A stretch of DNA of 64,000 nucleotides from Marinobacter santoriniensis NKSG1 (GTDB taxonomy: Bacteria > Pseudomonadota > Gammaproteobacteria > Pseudomonadales > Oleiphilaceae), in assembly GCF_000347775.1 (NCBI RefSeq), contig NZ_APAT01000015.1, forward strand, positions 1,054,001 through 1,118,000, read 5' to 3'. Position 1 is the stretch's first letter. The number at the start of each line of letters is the position of its first letter. Below, in pieces: positions 40,292 through 49,879 of this stretch. Below the pieces are notes generated by a model that worked only from the letters and a program-made list of their open reading frames with translations, was not told where the DNA came from and did no database searches. The translations under genes were made by a program, and so were the position numbers.

Positions 40292-41395
40292 ATGTTATCG
40301 AGCAACACACGCACCAAAGCGCTTCACTGGCTTGGAAAACAACTGTCCAACCAGAACAATCCGGCCTCCTGGCTGGACCCACTGTTATCAGAAATCAACC
40401 CGATGTTGGTACAGGCGTACACACCGGCTCGCGTACAACAGGTGATCCGGGAAACGGAAGACACCAAAACCTTTGTCCTGAAGCCGGCTGGACGGTGGCA
40501 GGGCTTTGAGGCGGGGCAGCATGTGAACATCTGTACCGATGTGGAGGGCGTCCGCCGTACCCGCACTTTCAGCCTGTCCAGCTCTCCCCGACTCTGGAAA
40601 GCCCAGGGAGAGATCACTCTGACCATCAAACGCCTGCCCGGCGGACTGGTCACCAACTGGATGCACGACCATCTCGAAACGGGCGATGTCATCGGCCTGG
40701 GCGAGGCTTTTGGCGACTTCCTGATTCCGGAACCTGCCCGGCCGGTGCTCTACATTGCCGGTGGTAGCGGCATCACGCCGGTGCTGAGCCAGCTGGAAAC
40801 CATGGCGGCCCGGGACTACAACGCACCGGTCACTTTGCTGTACTTCGTGCGTACGGAAAACGATGTCATTGCCGGAGAAAAGCTCCGGGCACTGGCAGCC
40901 CGCTACCCGGCTCTGACGCTGACGATTATTGCCACCCACGAAACGCCCGATCCCCGGTTCCTGACCGGCAGTGATCTTGACGGCATCCCGGGCCTCAAGG
41001 GTCGACAGGTCTATTTATGCGGCCCCAAGGGGCTGATGGACCTGGCCAACAATCTGCTGTCCGAGCGCGGTATCCGCGAAGACCAGATCCACAGTACCTT
41101 TTTCGCGCCCCCGGCCCCGGCTCGCCTGGAAGGCGACACCGGTGGCAACGTGACCTTCACCAACAGTGACGTGCAGGTGAGTTCCGAGGGCGATGCCAAC
41201 CTGCTGGAGATTGCCGAAGCCGCAGGCCTGACGCCTCAATACGGCTGCCGCATGGGTATCTGCCACCAGTGCAGCTGCCGCAAGACCAGCGGCACCGTAA
41301 TCAACCGACTGACCGGCGAGGTATCCGGGCCGGGCGAAGAAAACGTCCAGCTGTGTATCTCGGTACCCCAGGGGCCGGTTTCCGTCGACGTTTAA
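40292..41395 (+). CDS. Flavin/2Fe-2S oxidoreductase, partner of the desaturase
   Basis: 367 aa ferredoxin-NADP reductase-type protein. FAD-binding RTRTFSLSSSPR, NAD(P)-binding YIAGGSGITPVLS, and a C-terminal plant-type ferredoxin domain with CRMGICHQCSC and a later Cys. It passes electrons from NADPH to the downstream desaturase. Start is uncertain among ATGs at 40259, 40277, 40286 and 40292; 40292 (MLSSNTRTKALHW) is preferred for its spacing from GGAGA. Followed by desB after 58 nt. Confidence 0.9.
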   Translation: MLSSNTRTKALHWLGKQLSNQNNPASWLDPLLSEINPMLVQAYTPARVQQVIRETEDTKTFVLKPAGRWQGFEAGQHVNICTDVEGVRRTRTFSLSSSPRLWKAQGEITLTIKRLPGGLVTNWMHDHLETGDVIGLGEAFGDFLIPEPARPVLYIAGGSGITPVLSQLETMAARDYNAPVTLLYFVRTENDVIAGEKLRALAARYPALTLTIIATHETPDPRFLTGSDLDGIPGLKGRQVYLCGPKGLMDLANNLLSERGIREDQIHSTFFAPPAPARLEGDTGGNVTFTNSDVQVSSEGDANLLEIAEAAGLTPQYGCRMGICHQCSCRKTSGTVINRLTGEVSGPGEENVQLCISVPQGPVSVDV

Positions 41396-41453
41396 CCCGA
41401 TTGAATTGAGTAATCGCAGCCTTTTCGTTTAACGACGCTGCAAGGAGCTAATC

Positions 41454-42545
41454 ATGAAAAAACTGAACGAAACCCAACTGCAGGAACTGGAACAGGATCT
41501 CGATGCCATCCGCGATGACGTGCTGGCAGACCTCGGCGAGCGCGACGCGCAATACATCCGTCGCATGGTCCGACTGCACCGGACACTGGAGATCGGCGGC
41601 CGGGTCCTGATGCCCTTTGGCTTCATTCCGCCGGTCTTTGTGGCGGCCACTGCCTCGCTGGGCGTGGCGAAAATCCTGGAGAACATGGAAATCGGCCATA
41701 ACGTGATGCATGGCCAGTACGACTGGATGAACGATCCGAACCTGCACTCCCAGACCTACGAATGGGACACTGTCTGCAGTGGCGATTCGTGGCGCCGTAC
41801 GCATAACTATGAGCACCACACCTACACCAACATTATTGGCAAGGACCGGGACTACGGCTACGCCGTACTTCGCCTCAGCGATGACGAAAAATGGAAGCCC
41901 TGGCACGCTTTGCAGTTCATCAATTATGTGTTGCTGACGGTGCTGTTCCAGTGGGGCGTCGGCCTGCACGAACTGGAAACCGAAAAACTGCATCGGCGTG
42001 AAATCCGCTGGCGCGACAAACTGCCGTTCCTGAAAGAGTTCGCACGGAAAGGTGGCCGCCAGGCGTTCAAGGACTATGTCTTCTTCCCGCTGTTGACGCT
42101 GCCTGTGGCCCCCATTGTCCTGGCGGGCAACATCAGCGCCAACCTGATTCGCAACCTGTGGTCATCCACCGTGATTTTCTGCGGGCACTTCACCCAGGAT
42201 GCGGAAACCTTTACCGAGGAAGAGTGTGAGGGGGAAAGCAAGGGCCACTGGTACCTCCGCCAGCTCTCCGGTTCGTCCAACTTTACCGGCGGGCGCTGGC
42301 TGCACATCCTGAGCGGGCACCTGAGCTACCAGATCGAGCACCATGTATTCCCGGACCTGCCGGCACACCGGTATCCGGAAATTTCAGAGCGGGTCCAGGC
42401 CGTCTGCAGGAAGCATGGAATCCACTACAACACCGGTTCCTTCTTCAAACAGTACGGCACGGTACTCAAGCGAATCGGTCAGTACTCCCTGCCGGACCGG
42501 ATGCGGCTTCGGCTGGAGCGAGCCAACGCGCCTCAGGCGATCTGA
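41454..42545 (+). CDS. desB: Membrane acyl-CoA (delta-9 type) fatty acid desaturase
   Basis: 363 aa di-iron desaturase. The three histidine boxes are GHNVMHG, HNYEHH and QIEHHVFPDLP. Membrane segments fall around residues 45-70 and 200-230. With the upstream reductase it introduces a cis double bond into acyl chains, adjusting membrane fluidity and providing unsaturated chains for the lipid stores made by the nearby WS/DGAT. AAGGAG precedes the ATG. The 3' end overlaps nsrR by 13 nt. Confidence 0.92.
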   Translation: MKKLNETQLQELEQDLDAIRDDVLADLGERDAQYIRRMVRLHRTLEIGGRVLMPFGFIPPVFVAATASLGVAKILENMEIGHNVMHGQYDWMNDPNLHSQTYEWDTVCSGDSWRRTHNYEHHTYTNIIGKDRDYGYAVLRLSDDEKWKPWHALQFINYVLLTVLFQWGVGLHELETEKLHRREIRWRDKLPFLKEFARKGGRQAFKDYVFFPLLTLPVAPIVLAGNISANLIRNLWSSTVIFCGHFTQDAETFTEEECEGESKGHWYLRQLSGSSNFTGGRWLHILSGHLSYQIEHHVFPDLPAHRYPEISERVQAVCRKHGIHYNTGSFFKQYGTVLKRIGQYSLPDRMRLRLERANAPQAI

Positions 42546-42970
42546 AGCAGGCGCAATAGCTGTGGCCGGTGTTTATCCTGGATAACATCGGCCAGATTGT
42601 ATTTGTCGAGCACCGCAAGAAAAGCGGTCAATGCTTCTCCGAGCATCGATTTCAGGCCACACACAGGGGTTATCCGACAGGCGTTCTTCGAGGAGAAGCA
42701 TTCAACGATGCTCAGATCCTGCTCCGTTTCACGGACCAGAATACCAATATTGATCTCTTCGGGCGCCATATGCAGGCGCATGCCGCCTTTCTTGCCCCGA
42801 ATGGTCTCGATGTACCCTTTCTTGTTCAGCTGATGCACGACTTTCATAAGATGATTCTTGGAAATGTCGTAGCTGTCGGCAATTTCCTGGATGGTCGCAA
42901 GCTCATCACCCTGTACCGCCAGATAGATCAGTACGCGAAGTGAGTAATCCGTATAACGGGTGATATGCAT
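42533..42970 (-). CDS. nsrR: Rrf2-family regulator NsrR
   Basis: 145 aa. N-terminal winged HTH (TDYSLRVLIYLAV, ISKNHLMKVVHQLNKKGYI) and the three iron-sulfur cysteines C91, C98 and C104 in ECFSSKNACRITPVC. NsrR is the NO-sensing 2Fe-2S or 4Fe-4S repressor of NO detoxification genes. Its location beside the hemerythrin/norB genes, and NsrR-type boxes at 43372 and 43499, support this over other Rrf2 members such as IscR. Confidence 0.93.
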   Translation of the reverse strand: MHITRYTDYSLRVLIYLAVQGDELATIQEIADSYDISKNHLMKVVHQLNKKGYIETIRGKKGGMRLHMAPEEINIGILVRETEQDLSIVECFSSKNACRITPVCGLKSMLGEALTAFLAVLDKYNLADVIQDKHRPQLLRLLQIA

Positions 42971-43142
42971 TCTGTACTCCGGTATTCGATGGTCATTCTT
43001 GCAGCCAGGAAGGAGCTTTCAGACTCTGTTCCCTACGCCGGCCAACTCTCTTTTACGCTGAAAACCAACATCCGGTTTTCCGATAAAGCGCAATTTTCAA
43101 CGTACCGACCGGCGCCATTTGCTGCATCTATTATACCCGGAA

Positions 43143-43358
43143 TCAATGCAGAGGTCTGCCGAGCCGACTCAGGAAGGCAAGCCGGGCGACATACGATACC
43201 TTGACGCCAACGGCAAACAGCAAGGTCCCGATGTGAGCCAGAATTTGCACGGCCATCGAAAAGGCCTCAGCCAACGGATAGGCGATCAGAATCGTTGCGC
43301 AGAGCCCGGCAACACAAAGAATCAGGGAGGAATTAGCCAACGCGAGAAAACGCTCCAT
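43143..43358 (-). CDS. Small membrane protein of unknown function
   Basis: 71 aa. Two membrane segments (about residues 8-28 and 35-57), then a short basic tail (RLAFLSRLGRPLH). AAGAGGTG lies just before the ATG at 43358-43356, and an NsrR-type box overlaps its promoter region, so it is likely to be expressed and NO-responsive. It is divergent from the hemerythrin gene. I do not recognise the family. Confidence 0.78.
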   Translation of the reverse strand: MERFLALANSSLILCVAGLCATILIAYPLAEAFSMAVQILAHIGTLLFAVGVKVSYVARLAFLSRLGRPLH

Positions 43359-43371
43359 AACACACCTCTTA

Positions 43372-43394
43372 AAGATATATTTTGTATATTTCTT
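43372..43394. promoter_or_regulatory. NsrR-type box before the 71-aa gene
   Basis: 23-bp dyad beginning AAGATATA and ending TATATTTCTT, 14 nt upstream of the start codon side of the small gene. Fits the NsrR consensus AAGAT(G)-rich 11-1-11 form with AT-rich centre. Confidence 0.75.
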
Positions 43395-43498
43395 ATGCTA
43401 GGCGCAGGGTTCCTTAATTGCAATAGCCACTCCAGTCAGGGGCTCTAAATACAAACCCCTACCCCAAAAGATTTACCACCTTTACTTTTTAAAATTTA

Positions 43499-43521
43499 AA
43501 GATGTATTCTATGTAAATCTT
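43499..43521. promoter_or_regulatory. NsrR-type box before the hemerythrin/norB genes
   Basis: 23-bp dyad beginning AAGATGTATT and ending GTAAATCTT, 18 nt before the start ATG, with AAGGAGG between. Repressor bound here would block the hemerythrin-norB transcript in the absence of NO. Confidence 0.8.
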
Positions 43522-43539
43522 TTAAAGGAGGAGAACACT

Positions 43540-44058
43540 ATGAATATGGCATTGCATTCATCGTCCCTGGCCGCGACCGAGGATTTGCCGACAGAGAGTC
43601 TGATCGAGCATATCCTCAACCGCTTTCATGACGTTCACCGTGAACAGCTCCCGGAACTGATCCGCCTTTCAGAACGGGTGGAGCGGGTACACGGTGGTCA
43701 TCCCCTCTGCCCCTCGGGTCTCACCGGACAATTGAAGGACATGCAGACCGAACTGGAGTCCCACATGGCAAAGGAAGAGCAGATCCTGTTCCCCATGATC
43801 GCGAGGGGAATCCAGGGCATGGCCACCGGGCCGGTCTCCGTCATGCGGCACGAACATGACGACCACGGCCAGGCCCTTGAGAATATCCTGGCGACCACCG
43901 GCCACCTTTCGATCCCCGAAGGCGCCTGCAAGACATGGCAGGCGCTCTACGAGGGCATCGGAACCTTCAGGGACGATCTTCTGGCGCACATCCAACTGGA
44001 AAACAACGTTCTGTTCACCCGGGTAGACGGGGGTTTGGGAGGAGCATCTCATGGCTAA
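43540..44058 (+). CDS. Hemerythrin-type iron protein (YtfE/DnrN-like, no ScdA N-domain)
   Basis: 172 aa four-helix di-iron protein. Metal ligands lie in LNRFHDVHRE, ESHMAKEEQILFPM, MRHEHDDHG and HIQLENNVLFTR. It resembles the hemerythrin part of YtfE/ScdA/DnrN repair proteins, which restore iron-sulfur clusters or release NO from di-nitrosyl iron, but it lacks the N-terminal ScdA_N domain. AAAGGAGG precedes the ATG. Its stop overlaps norB by 8 nt. Confidence 0.9.
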   Translation: MNMALHSSSLAATEDLPTESLIEHILNRFHDVHREQLPELIRLSERVERVHGGHPLCPSGLTGQLKDMQTELESHMAKEEQILFPMIARGIQGMATGPVSVMRHEHDDHGQALENILATTGHLSIPEGACKTWQALYEGIGTFRDDLLAHIQLENNVLFTRVDGGLGGASHG

Positions 44059-46333
44059 TTACCGAAGACTGTGGCTGATTCTGATCGCCACACTGGCTGT
44101 CACCTTTGCCCTGTTGGGCTACTTCGGCACGGAGGTCTACCGCGCCGCACCACCGATACCCGATCGGGTAGTGAATGCCGACGGCCAGACACTCATGACC
44201 GAGGACAGCATCCTCGACGGACAGACCGCCTGGCAGTCCGTGGGTGGCATGCAGCTGGGTTCCATCTGGGGGCACGGAGCCTATCAGGCGCCGGACTGGA
44301 CGGCCGACTGGCTGCACCGGGAACTGCTTGCGTGGTTGAACATCGCTGCCATGGAAACCTATGGCACGCGATACAGCAACCTCAGCGGCCCGGAACAGAA
44401 CGACCTGCAATACCGACTGAAAACCGCCTACCGGACCAACACCTATGATCCGGAAACCGGGACATTGACCCTGTCGGATCGGCGCATTCAAGCGATCAGG
44501 GAAACCGCCGACTATTACAGCCGCCTGTTCAGCGATGCCCCGGAGCTGCGGTCCACTCGCGAACACTACGCCATGAAGGAAGACACTCTGCCGAATGTGA
44601 AACGCCGGGAGCGTCTGACCGAGTTCTTTTTCTGGACGGCATGGGCAGCGTCCACCGACCGCCCGGGCAGCGAAGCGACCTACACCAACAACTGGCCCCA
44701 TGAGCCGCTGATCGACAATCAACCCACCGCGGAGAACATTGTCTGGTCCATTGTCAGCATCGTGCTGCTCATTGCTGGCGTCGGCGGACTGGTCTGGGCC
44801 TGGTCGTTCCTGCGCAAGCATGACGAAGCAGAACCGTCAGCCCCGGCGTCCGATCCCCTGTCCCTGGTCAAACTGACAGCGTCCCAGAAAGCGCTGGGCA
44901 AATACCTGTTCCTGGTGGTGGCCCTGCTCGCCTTCCAGGTGATGATGGGTGGGGTAACCGCGCACTACACCGTCGAGGGGCAGAGCTTCTATGGCTTTGA
45001 TCTGTCGAAATGGTTCCCCTACTCACTCGTCCGGACCTGGCATATCCAGGCAGCGCTGTTCTGGATTGCCACCGGATTCCTGGCGGCCGGCCTGTTCCTC
45101 GCCCCCATCATCAACGGCGGCAAGGATCCGAAATTCCAGAAACTCGGCGTCGACATCCTCTTCTGGGCCCTGGTGTTGGTGGTCGTCGGTTCGTTCATCG
45201 GCAATTTCCTGGCCATCGCCCAGATCATGCCACCGGAGCTGAACTTCTGGCTCGGACACCAGGGCTATGAGTTCGTGGACCTGGGGCGTCTCTGGCAAAT
45301 CGGCAAATTCACCGGCATCGCCTTCTGGCTGGTACTCATGCTCAGGGGCATCGTTCCCGCCCTGAAACAGCCGGGCGACAAGAACCTGCTGGCGCTACTG
45401 ACCGCCTCCGTGGTGGCCATCGGACTGTTCTATGGCGCCGGGTTCTTCTACGGGGAGCGGACACCAATTTCCATCATGGAATACTGGCGCTGGTGGATTG
45501 TCCATCTCTGGGTCGAGGGCTTCTTTGAGGTGTTTGCCACCACCGCGCTGGCCTTCATCTTCTGCAGCATGGGCCTGGTCTCAAGAACCATTGCCACCAG
45601 CTCGAGCCTGGCCTCCGCCAGCCTGTTCATGCTCGGAGGCGTTCCCGGCACCTTCCACCATCTCTACTTTGCCGGCACAACCACACCGGTGATGGCCGTC
45701 GGCGCCACCTTCAGCGCCCTGGAAGTGGTACCGCTGGTTGTGCTGGGCTACGAAGCCTGGGAGAACTGGCGCCTGAAATCCAGCGCGCCCTGGATGGAAA
45801 AGGTCCGCTGGCCGCTGATGTTCTTCGTGGCGGTGGCCTTCTGGAACATGCTGGGTGCCGGCGTCTTCGGGTTCATGATCAATCCGCCGATTGCGCTTTA
45901 CTACATCCAGGGGCTGAACACCACGCCGACCCACGCCCACGCGGCACTGTTCGGAGTCTACGGCTTCCTCGCCCTCGGTTTCACACTGTTGATACTGCGG
46001 TATCTGCGTCCGAACCTGGTGTTCAACGAGCGGCTGATGAAAACCGGTTTCTGGTGGCTGAACGGGGGCCTGGTACTGATGCTGTTCACCAGCCTGCTGC
46101 CCATCGGCATCATCCAGTTCGTTGCCAGCGCGGGCGAAGGTCTCTGGTACGCCCGGAGCGAAGCCTTCCTTCAGGGCGACCTGTTGCAAACGCTGCGCTG
46201 GGTCCGCACCTTCGGAGACGTGGTCTTCATTGTAGGCGCGCTGGCCGTCGGCTGGCAGGTTGTCTCGGCCCTGTTCTTCCCGAACCGGGTTCCCGTCGGC
46301 GCAACGCCGGCCGAGGCGGTCTCCGAGGCGTAA
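44051..46333 (+). CDS. norB: Quinol-dependent nitric oxide reductase (qNor)
   Basis: 760 aa single-subunit cytoplasmic-membrane enzyme reducing 2 NO to N2O with electrons from quinol. The N-terminal extension (about 1-250) with [23 protein letters not shown] replaces the NorC subunit, and about 12 membrane helices follow. The haem-copper-oxidase-like core includes [14 protein letters not shown], with the conserved Glu, and the [10 protein letters not shown] and [13 protein letters not shown] histidines that bind haem b, b3 and the non-haem iron. Overlaps the hemerythrin gene by 8 nt. No norC is present, confirming the qNor type. Confidence 0.95.
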   Translation: MANYRRLWLILIATLAVTFALLGYFGTEVYRAAPPIPDRVVNADGQTLMTEDSILDGQTAWQSVGGMQLGSIWGHGAYQAPDWTADWLHRELLAWLNIAAMETYGTRYSNLSGPEQNDLQYRLKTAYRTNTYDPETGTLTLSDRRIQAIRETADYYSRLFSDAPELRSTREHYAMKEDTLPNVKRRERLTEFFFWTAWAASTDRPGSEATYTNNWPHEPLIDNQPTAENIVWSIVSIVLLIAGVGGLVWAWSFLRKHDEAEPSAPASDPLSLVKLTASQKALGKYLFLVVALLAFQVMMGGVTAHYTVEGQSFYGFDLSKWFPYSLVRTWHIQAALFWIATGFLAAGLFLAPIINGGKDPKFQKLGVDILFWALVLVVVGSFIGNFLAIAQIMPPELNFWLGHQGYEFVDLGRLWQIGKFTGIAFWLVLMLRGIVPALKQPGDKNLLALLTASVVAIGLFYGAGFFYGERTPISIMEYWRWWIVHLWVEGFFEVFATTALAFIFCSMGLVSRTIATSSSLASASLFMLGGVPGTFHHLYFAGTTTPVMAVGATFSALEVVPLVVLGYEAWENWRLKSSAPWMEKVRWPLMFFVAVAFWNMLGAGVFGFMINPPIALYYIQGLNTTPTHAHAALFGVYGFLALGFTLLILRYLRPNLVFNERLMKTGFWWLNGGLVLMLFTSLLPIGIIQFVASAGEGLWYARSEAFLQGDLLQTLRWVRTFGDVVFIVGALAVGWQVVSALFFPNRVPVGATPAEAVSEA

Positions 46334-46341
46334 AGCGGACT

Positions 46342-46367
46342 ATCCCGACACCTTCCGGTGTCGGGAT
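46342..46367 (+). terminator. Hairpin between norB and moaA
   Basis: 11-bp stem ATCCCGACACC/GGTGTCGGGAT with a TTCC loop, 8 nt after the norB stop, no T-run. May define the 3' end of the norB mRNA while allowing some read-through to moaA. Confidence 0.65.
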
Positions 46368-46457
46368 TACCCCTCGGGAGGTATCGGATTCATTGATCCA
46401 ATCTGCAATACTGCGACTATACTCATTATCAATCCACGGAGTCCCGGGATCCGATCC

Positions 46458-47450
46458 ATGCCGAAGAGCAAGCTGACCGACCGTTTTGGTCGCACCGTCA
46501 ATTATGTTCGTCTTTCCGTCACGGACCGCTGTGACTTCCGCTGTGTGTATTGCATGGCCGAAGACATGACCTTCCTGCCACGGCAGCAGGTTCTGACGCT
46601 GGAGGAAATTGCCCGGGTCGCGCGCAATTTTGTCGATCTTGGCACCGAAAAGATTCGCCTCACCGGCGGCGAGCCCATGGTCCGCAAGGATATCCTGGAA
46701 CTGGTCCGTGAAATCGGCACCTACGGGCTTCGCGATTTTGCCATGACCACCAACGGCAGCCAGCTGTCCCACATGGCCGAACCCTTGCGCAAGGCCGGAC
46801 TCCACCGCCTGAACATCAGTCTGGATTCCCTGGACGAGGACAAGTTCCGGACCATCACCCGGACCGGCCGACTGAGCCACGTGCTCGACGGCATTGATGC
46901 CGCCCGCGAAGCGGGTTTCCGGGGCATCAAACTGAACACGGTTGTGATGAAGGGACGCAATGATGAGGAAATCCCGGAGCTGATCGAGTTTGCCCGTCGC
47001 AAGCAGGTGGACATCAGCTTTATCGAAGAAATGCCGCTGGGCGAGATCTCCGAACACGACCGTGGACTGGCCCTGTGCACCAGTGACGAAGTACGGGACA
47101 TCATCCGCAAACGCCACGACCTTGTACCGGCTACCGAGGATTCCGGTGGACCGGCACGCTATTACCGCATGCCGGACAGCCCGATACGTGTCGGGTTCAT
47201 CTCACCCCACTCCCATAACTTCTGCTCGACCTGCAACCGGGTGCGGGTCACCGTCGAAGGCCGGTTACTGCTGTGCCTTGGGAACGAGCACTCGGTGGAC
47301 CTGCGCCGGGTCCTCAGGGGCAACCCCGTCAATGATGAAAAGCTCCGGCAAACCATCATCAACGCCATGGACCTAAAGCCCGAACGTCACCACTTTTCCA
47401 GCGATGGCGATGTGCAGATCCTTCGATTCATGAACATGACCGGCGGCTGA
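46458..47450 (+). CDS. moaA: GTP 3',8-cyclase MoaA
   Basis: 330 aa radical-SAM enzyme, the first step of molybdopterin synthesis. The N-terminal 4Fe-4S motif is C25, C29, C32 (CDFRCVYC), the [12 protein letters not shown]-binding motif follows, and the C-terminal cluster lies in [10 protein letters not shown] with a later Cys in LLCLGNE. ATG 46458 fits the family start. The Mo cofactor it feeds is needed by NarG at the other end of the cluster. In Pseudomonas a moaA1 gene sits with nar; here it is next to norB. Confidence 0.95.
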   Translation: MPKSKLTDRFGRTVNYVRLSVTDRCDFRCVYCMAEDMTFLPRQQVLTLEEIARVARNFVDLGTEKIRLTGGEPMVRKDILELVREIGTYGLRDFAMTTNGSQLSHMAEPLRKAGLHRLNISLDSLDEDKFRTITRTGRLSHVLDGIDAAREAGFRGIKLNTVVMKGRNDEEIPELIEFARRKQVDISFIEEMPLGEISEHDRGLALCTSDEVRDIIRKRHDLVPATEDSGGPARYYRMPDSPIRVGFISPHSHNFCSTCNRVRVTVEGRLLLCLGNEHSVDLRRVLRGNPVNDEKLRQTIINAMDLKPERHHFSSDGDVQILRFMNMTGG

Positions 47451-47545
47451 CGACCGCTCGTCCTTTTCCGACCCGGACCACCCCGTTAGAAAATGTGCCG
47501 ACTGCGGTATAAGATCACCGCAATAACAATGAAAAAGGCACCCTC

Positions 47546-49276
47546 ATGAAAAGAACCGGCGCGGCCCTGGTCCGTTTTGCCCTCGAACAACTGGGCGTTC
47601 GTCGAACGTTCGGGATTCCCGGCGTACACACCACCGAAATTTACGACGAACTGAACCGCTCGGATAGCATTACCCCTACCCTCGTCGCTCACGAATGTGG
47701 CGGTGCCTTCATGGCTGACGCCGTCAGCCGCACCAGCAAAGACGTCGGCACCCTTCTGATTGTGCCGGCAGCAGGAGTCACCCATGCTGCCAGCGGCATC
47801 GGCGAGGCCGGTATCGACGGGATTCCCATGCTGATCATTTCGGGAGGCATTCATTCCGAAAGCGGACACAAATACCAACTCCACGAGATGGACCAGCATA
47901 CCCTGCTCAAGCCGATTACCAAGGGAACATGGCGGATAACCCGACACCGGGACATCATCCCCACGCTCTACCGGGCCTACACAACCGCCATTACCGGAGA
48001 GCCGGGGCCCGTCTTTGTCGAGGTGCCCTACAACATCAGTAATTTTCTGGGATATGTGGAGGACTTGCCCAAGTGGCAACCGCCGGAGGCACCACCACTA
48101 CCCGATCAGGCGTTGATAGACGATGCAGCACGGACCCTGTTGGCGGCAGGTCAACCCGGCATTTTTGCCGGTTGGGGTGCGGTGGATGCCCAGGCATCGC
48201 TGGTGGAACTGGCGGAGCATCTGGATGCGCCGGTGGCCGTCACGCTCCAGGGGCTGAGCGCATTCCCCGGGAATCATCCCCTGCATACAGGGATGGGAAT
48301 GGGCGATTACGCCGTACCAGCAGCCACCAATGCGTTTGCCAAGGTGGATTGCCTTCTGGCCATCGGCACCCGTTTCTCCGAGATACCCACGGGCAGTTAT
48401 GGCATCAACCCGCCCCAATCCCTCATCCATACCGACATCAATCCGGCGGTGTTCAACGCCAACTATCCGGCCAGCCACACACTGGAGGGTGATGCAAAAT
48501 CGATACTGCCCGCCCTGTTACGGGCCGTAAAAGCCCTCCGGGCCGAGGCGGCCAACACCGGTATTCGCGAACAGATCGCCAGGGACAAGGCGGCTTATCG
48601 TCAGGAGTGGCGCGATCACGACAGTCAGGAGCGGGTCAATCCGGAACGTTTTTTCAGCCAGTTGCGCCAGATTCTCGATGACGATGCCATTGTGGTAGCG
48701 GATGACGGCAACCACACGTTTCTGACCGCTGAACTGATGCCGATCCTGGGACCACGATGCTACCTGTCGCCCAGCGATTTCAACGCCATGGGGTACTGTG
48801 TGCCCGGAACCATCGGCGCCAAACTGGCGAACCCGAAGCGTCAGGTTATCGGCATCGTGGGAGACGGAGCCCTTCTGATGACCGGCATGGAACTGGTCAC
48901 TGCGGTTCGTGAAAATACCGGCGTCGTCCTCTTTGTTTTCAACGACGGTGAACTGTCCCAGATTTCACAGGCCCAGCAGATTCCCTACAACCAGAAAACC
49001 TGCTCGGTACTGGGCTCAATCGACTATCAGGCGTTTGCCGGGGCATTCGGGGTGGAATACCTGGCTCTCGACGGCAATGAAGCCATTGTGGAGACGGTGA
49101 ACATTGCGCTGGAAAGAGCCGCTGCCGGAAACCCCGTCCTGGTGAACGTTCGGATTGATTACAGCAAACCCACCCGTTTCACCCGCGGAGTGGTAAAAAC
49201 CAACCTGGGCCGGATGGCGGCCCGGGATAAGGTTCGGGTTGTCGGACGGGCCCTGTGGCGGAAAGTGCGCCCGTGA
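47546..49276 (+). CDS. Thiamine pyrophosphate-dependent enzyme (acetolactate synthase-like)
   Basis: 576 aa three-domain TPP enzyme. N-terminal PYR domain with the catalytic Glu in VAHECGGAFMADA, central domain, and PP domain with GDGALLMTGMELV...N, the diphosphate/Mg motif ending at FVFNDGELSQ. The FGIPGVHTTEIYDEL start is most like AruI-type 2-oxoacid decarboxylases rather than IlvB. Its place between moaA and nosL has no known pathway link. Own ribosome site (AAAAAGG at some distance) and 95-nt gap suggest it may have its own promoter. Substrate unknown. Confidence 0.85.
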   Translation: MKRTGAALVRFALEQLGVRRTFGIPGVHTTEIYDELNRSDSITPTLVAHECGGAFMADAVSRTSKDVGTLLIVPAAGVTHAASGIGEAGIDGIPMLIISGGIHSESGHKYQLHEMDQHTLLKPITKGTWRITRHRDIIPTLYRAYTTAITGEPGPVFVEVPYNISNFLGYVEDLPKWQPPEAPPLPDQALIDDAARTLLAAGQPGIFAGWGAVDAQASLVELAEHLDAPVAVTLQGLSAFPGNHPLHTGMGMGDYAVPAATNAFAKVDCLLAIGTRFSEIPTGSYGINPPQSLIHTDINPAVFNANYPASHTLEGDAKSILPALLRAVKALRAEAANTGIREQIARDKAAYRQEWRDHDSQERVNPERFFSQLRQILDDDAIVVADDGNHTFLTAELMPILGPRCYLSPSDFNAMGYCVPGTIGAKLANPKRQVIGIVGDGALLMTGMELVTAVRENTGVVLFVFNDGELSQISQAQQIPYNQKTCSVLGSIDYQAFAGAFGVEYLALDGNEAIVETVNIALERAAAGNPVLVNVRIDYSKPTRFTRGVVKTNLGRMAARDKVRVVGRALWRKVRP

Positions 49277-49291
49277 ACTGACAGGCCCGGC

Positions 49292-49317
49292 GGCCCGCTC
49301 ACTCCGATGAGCGGGCC
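49292..49317. terminator. Hairpin between TPP enzyme and nosL
   Basis: 10-bp stem GGCCCGCTCA/TGAGCGGGCC with a 6-nt loop. It overlaps the last codons and stop of nosL and lies 16 nt after the convergent TPP enzyme stop. Probably serves both ends. Confidence 0.65.
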
Positions 49318-49868
49318 ATATCCTCCATTGAAGCCGCGCCGGCCATATTGCCCATCGCCATGCCGCCGCTTACATGCTCCAGGGTGATCTGGGCATATTT
49401 CAGAACCTCACCGCCGTGGGTTTTCGCGAAGTCCCGGGCATCGGATTCCAGGGCGAAGGATGCCAGCGTCGGCCCCATTGCACCTTTGCGGTCCGAGCCG
49501 GCCACGTAGAAGGCGTCACGGGCATCCACCAGCGCTGTGTCGTCCGGGTTTTGCCAATCGGTCTGTGCCATGTCGTGGACGTACAGGGTGTCTGTCTGAT
49601 GAATGTTTTCCGGCTGGAGTTTCCAGGCGAACAGTTCCCGGGTGGAACAGAATTTCCTGACCCGCTGACGGTCCCCGGTAATCGCCTCACCCTTGGGACC
49701 GGGGAAACCACTGATGATCATGCCGCACACGTGGCATTCGTCGCCGGACTCGATGTGCACCGGCGCAGGCTTTTCAGCGACAGTGTCCTCGCCACCGGAA
49801 CACCCACTGATCGTGAACGCGCTCAGGACAATCAGAAGCCAGTGAAACCTGGGTATGTTCAAAGTCAT
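49299..49868 (-). CDS. nosL: NosL copper lipoprotein
   Basis: 189 aa. Lipoprotein signal peptide with lipobox FTISGC (lipidated Cys near residue 22), then the copper-binding CHVCGM motif. NosL delivers Cu(I) for CuZ assembly in NosZ. ATG 49868-49866 (MTLNIPRFHW) has GGAG upstream; an earlier in-frame start would overlap nosY. Last gene of nosRZDFYL. Confidence 0.94.
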   Translation of the reverse strand: MTLNIPRFHWLLIVLSAFTISGCSGGEDTVAEKPAPVHIESGDECHVCGMIISGFPGPKGEAITGDRQRVRKFCSTRELFAWKLQPENIHQTDTLYVHDMAQTDWQNPDDTALVDARDAFYVAGSDRKGAMGPTLASFALESDARDFAKTHGGEVLKYAQITLEHVSGGMAMGNMAGAASMEDMARSSE

Positions 49869-49879
49869 AACACTCTCCA

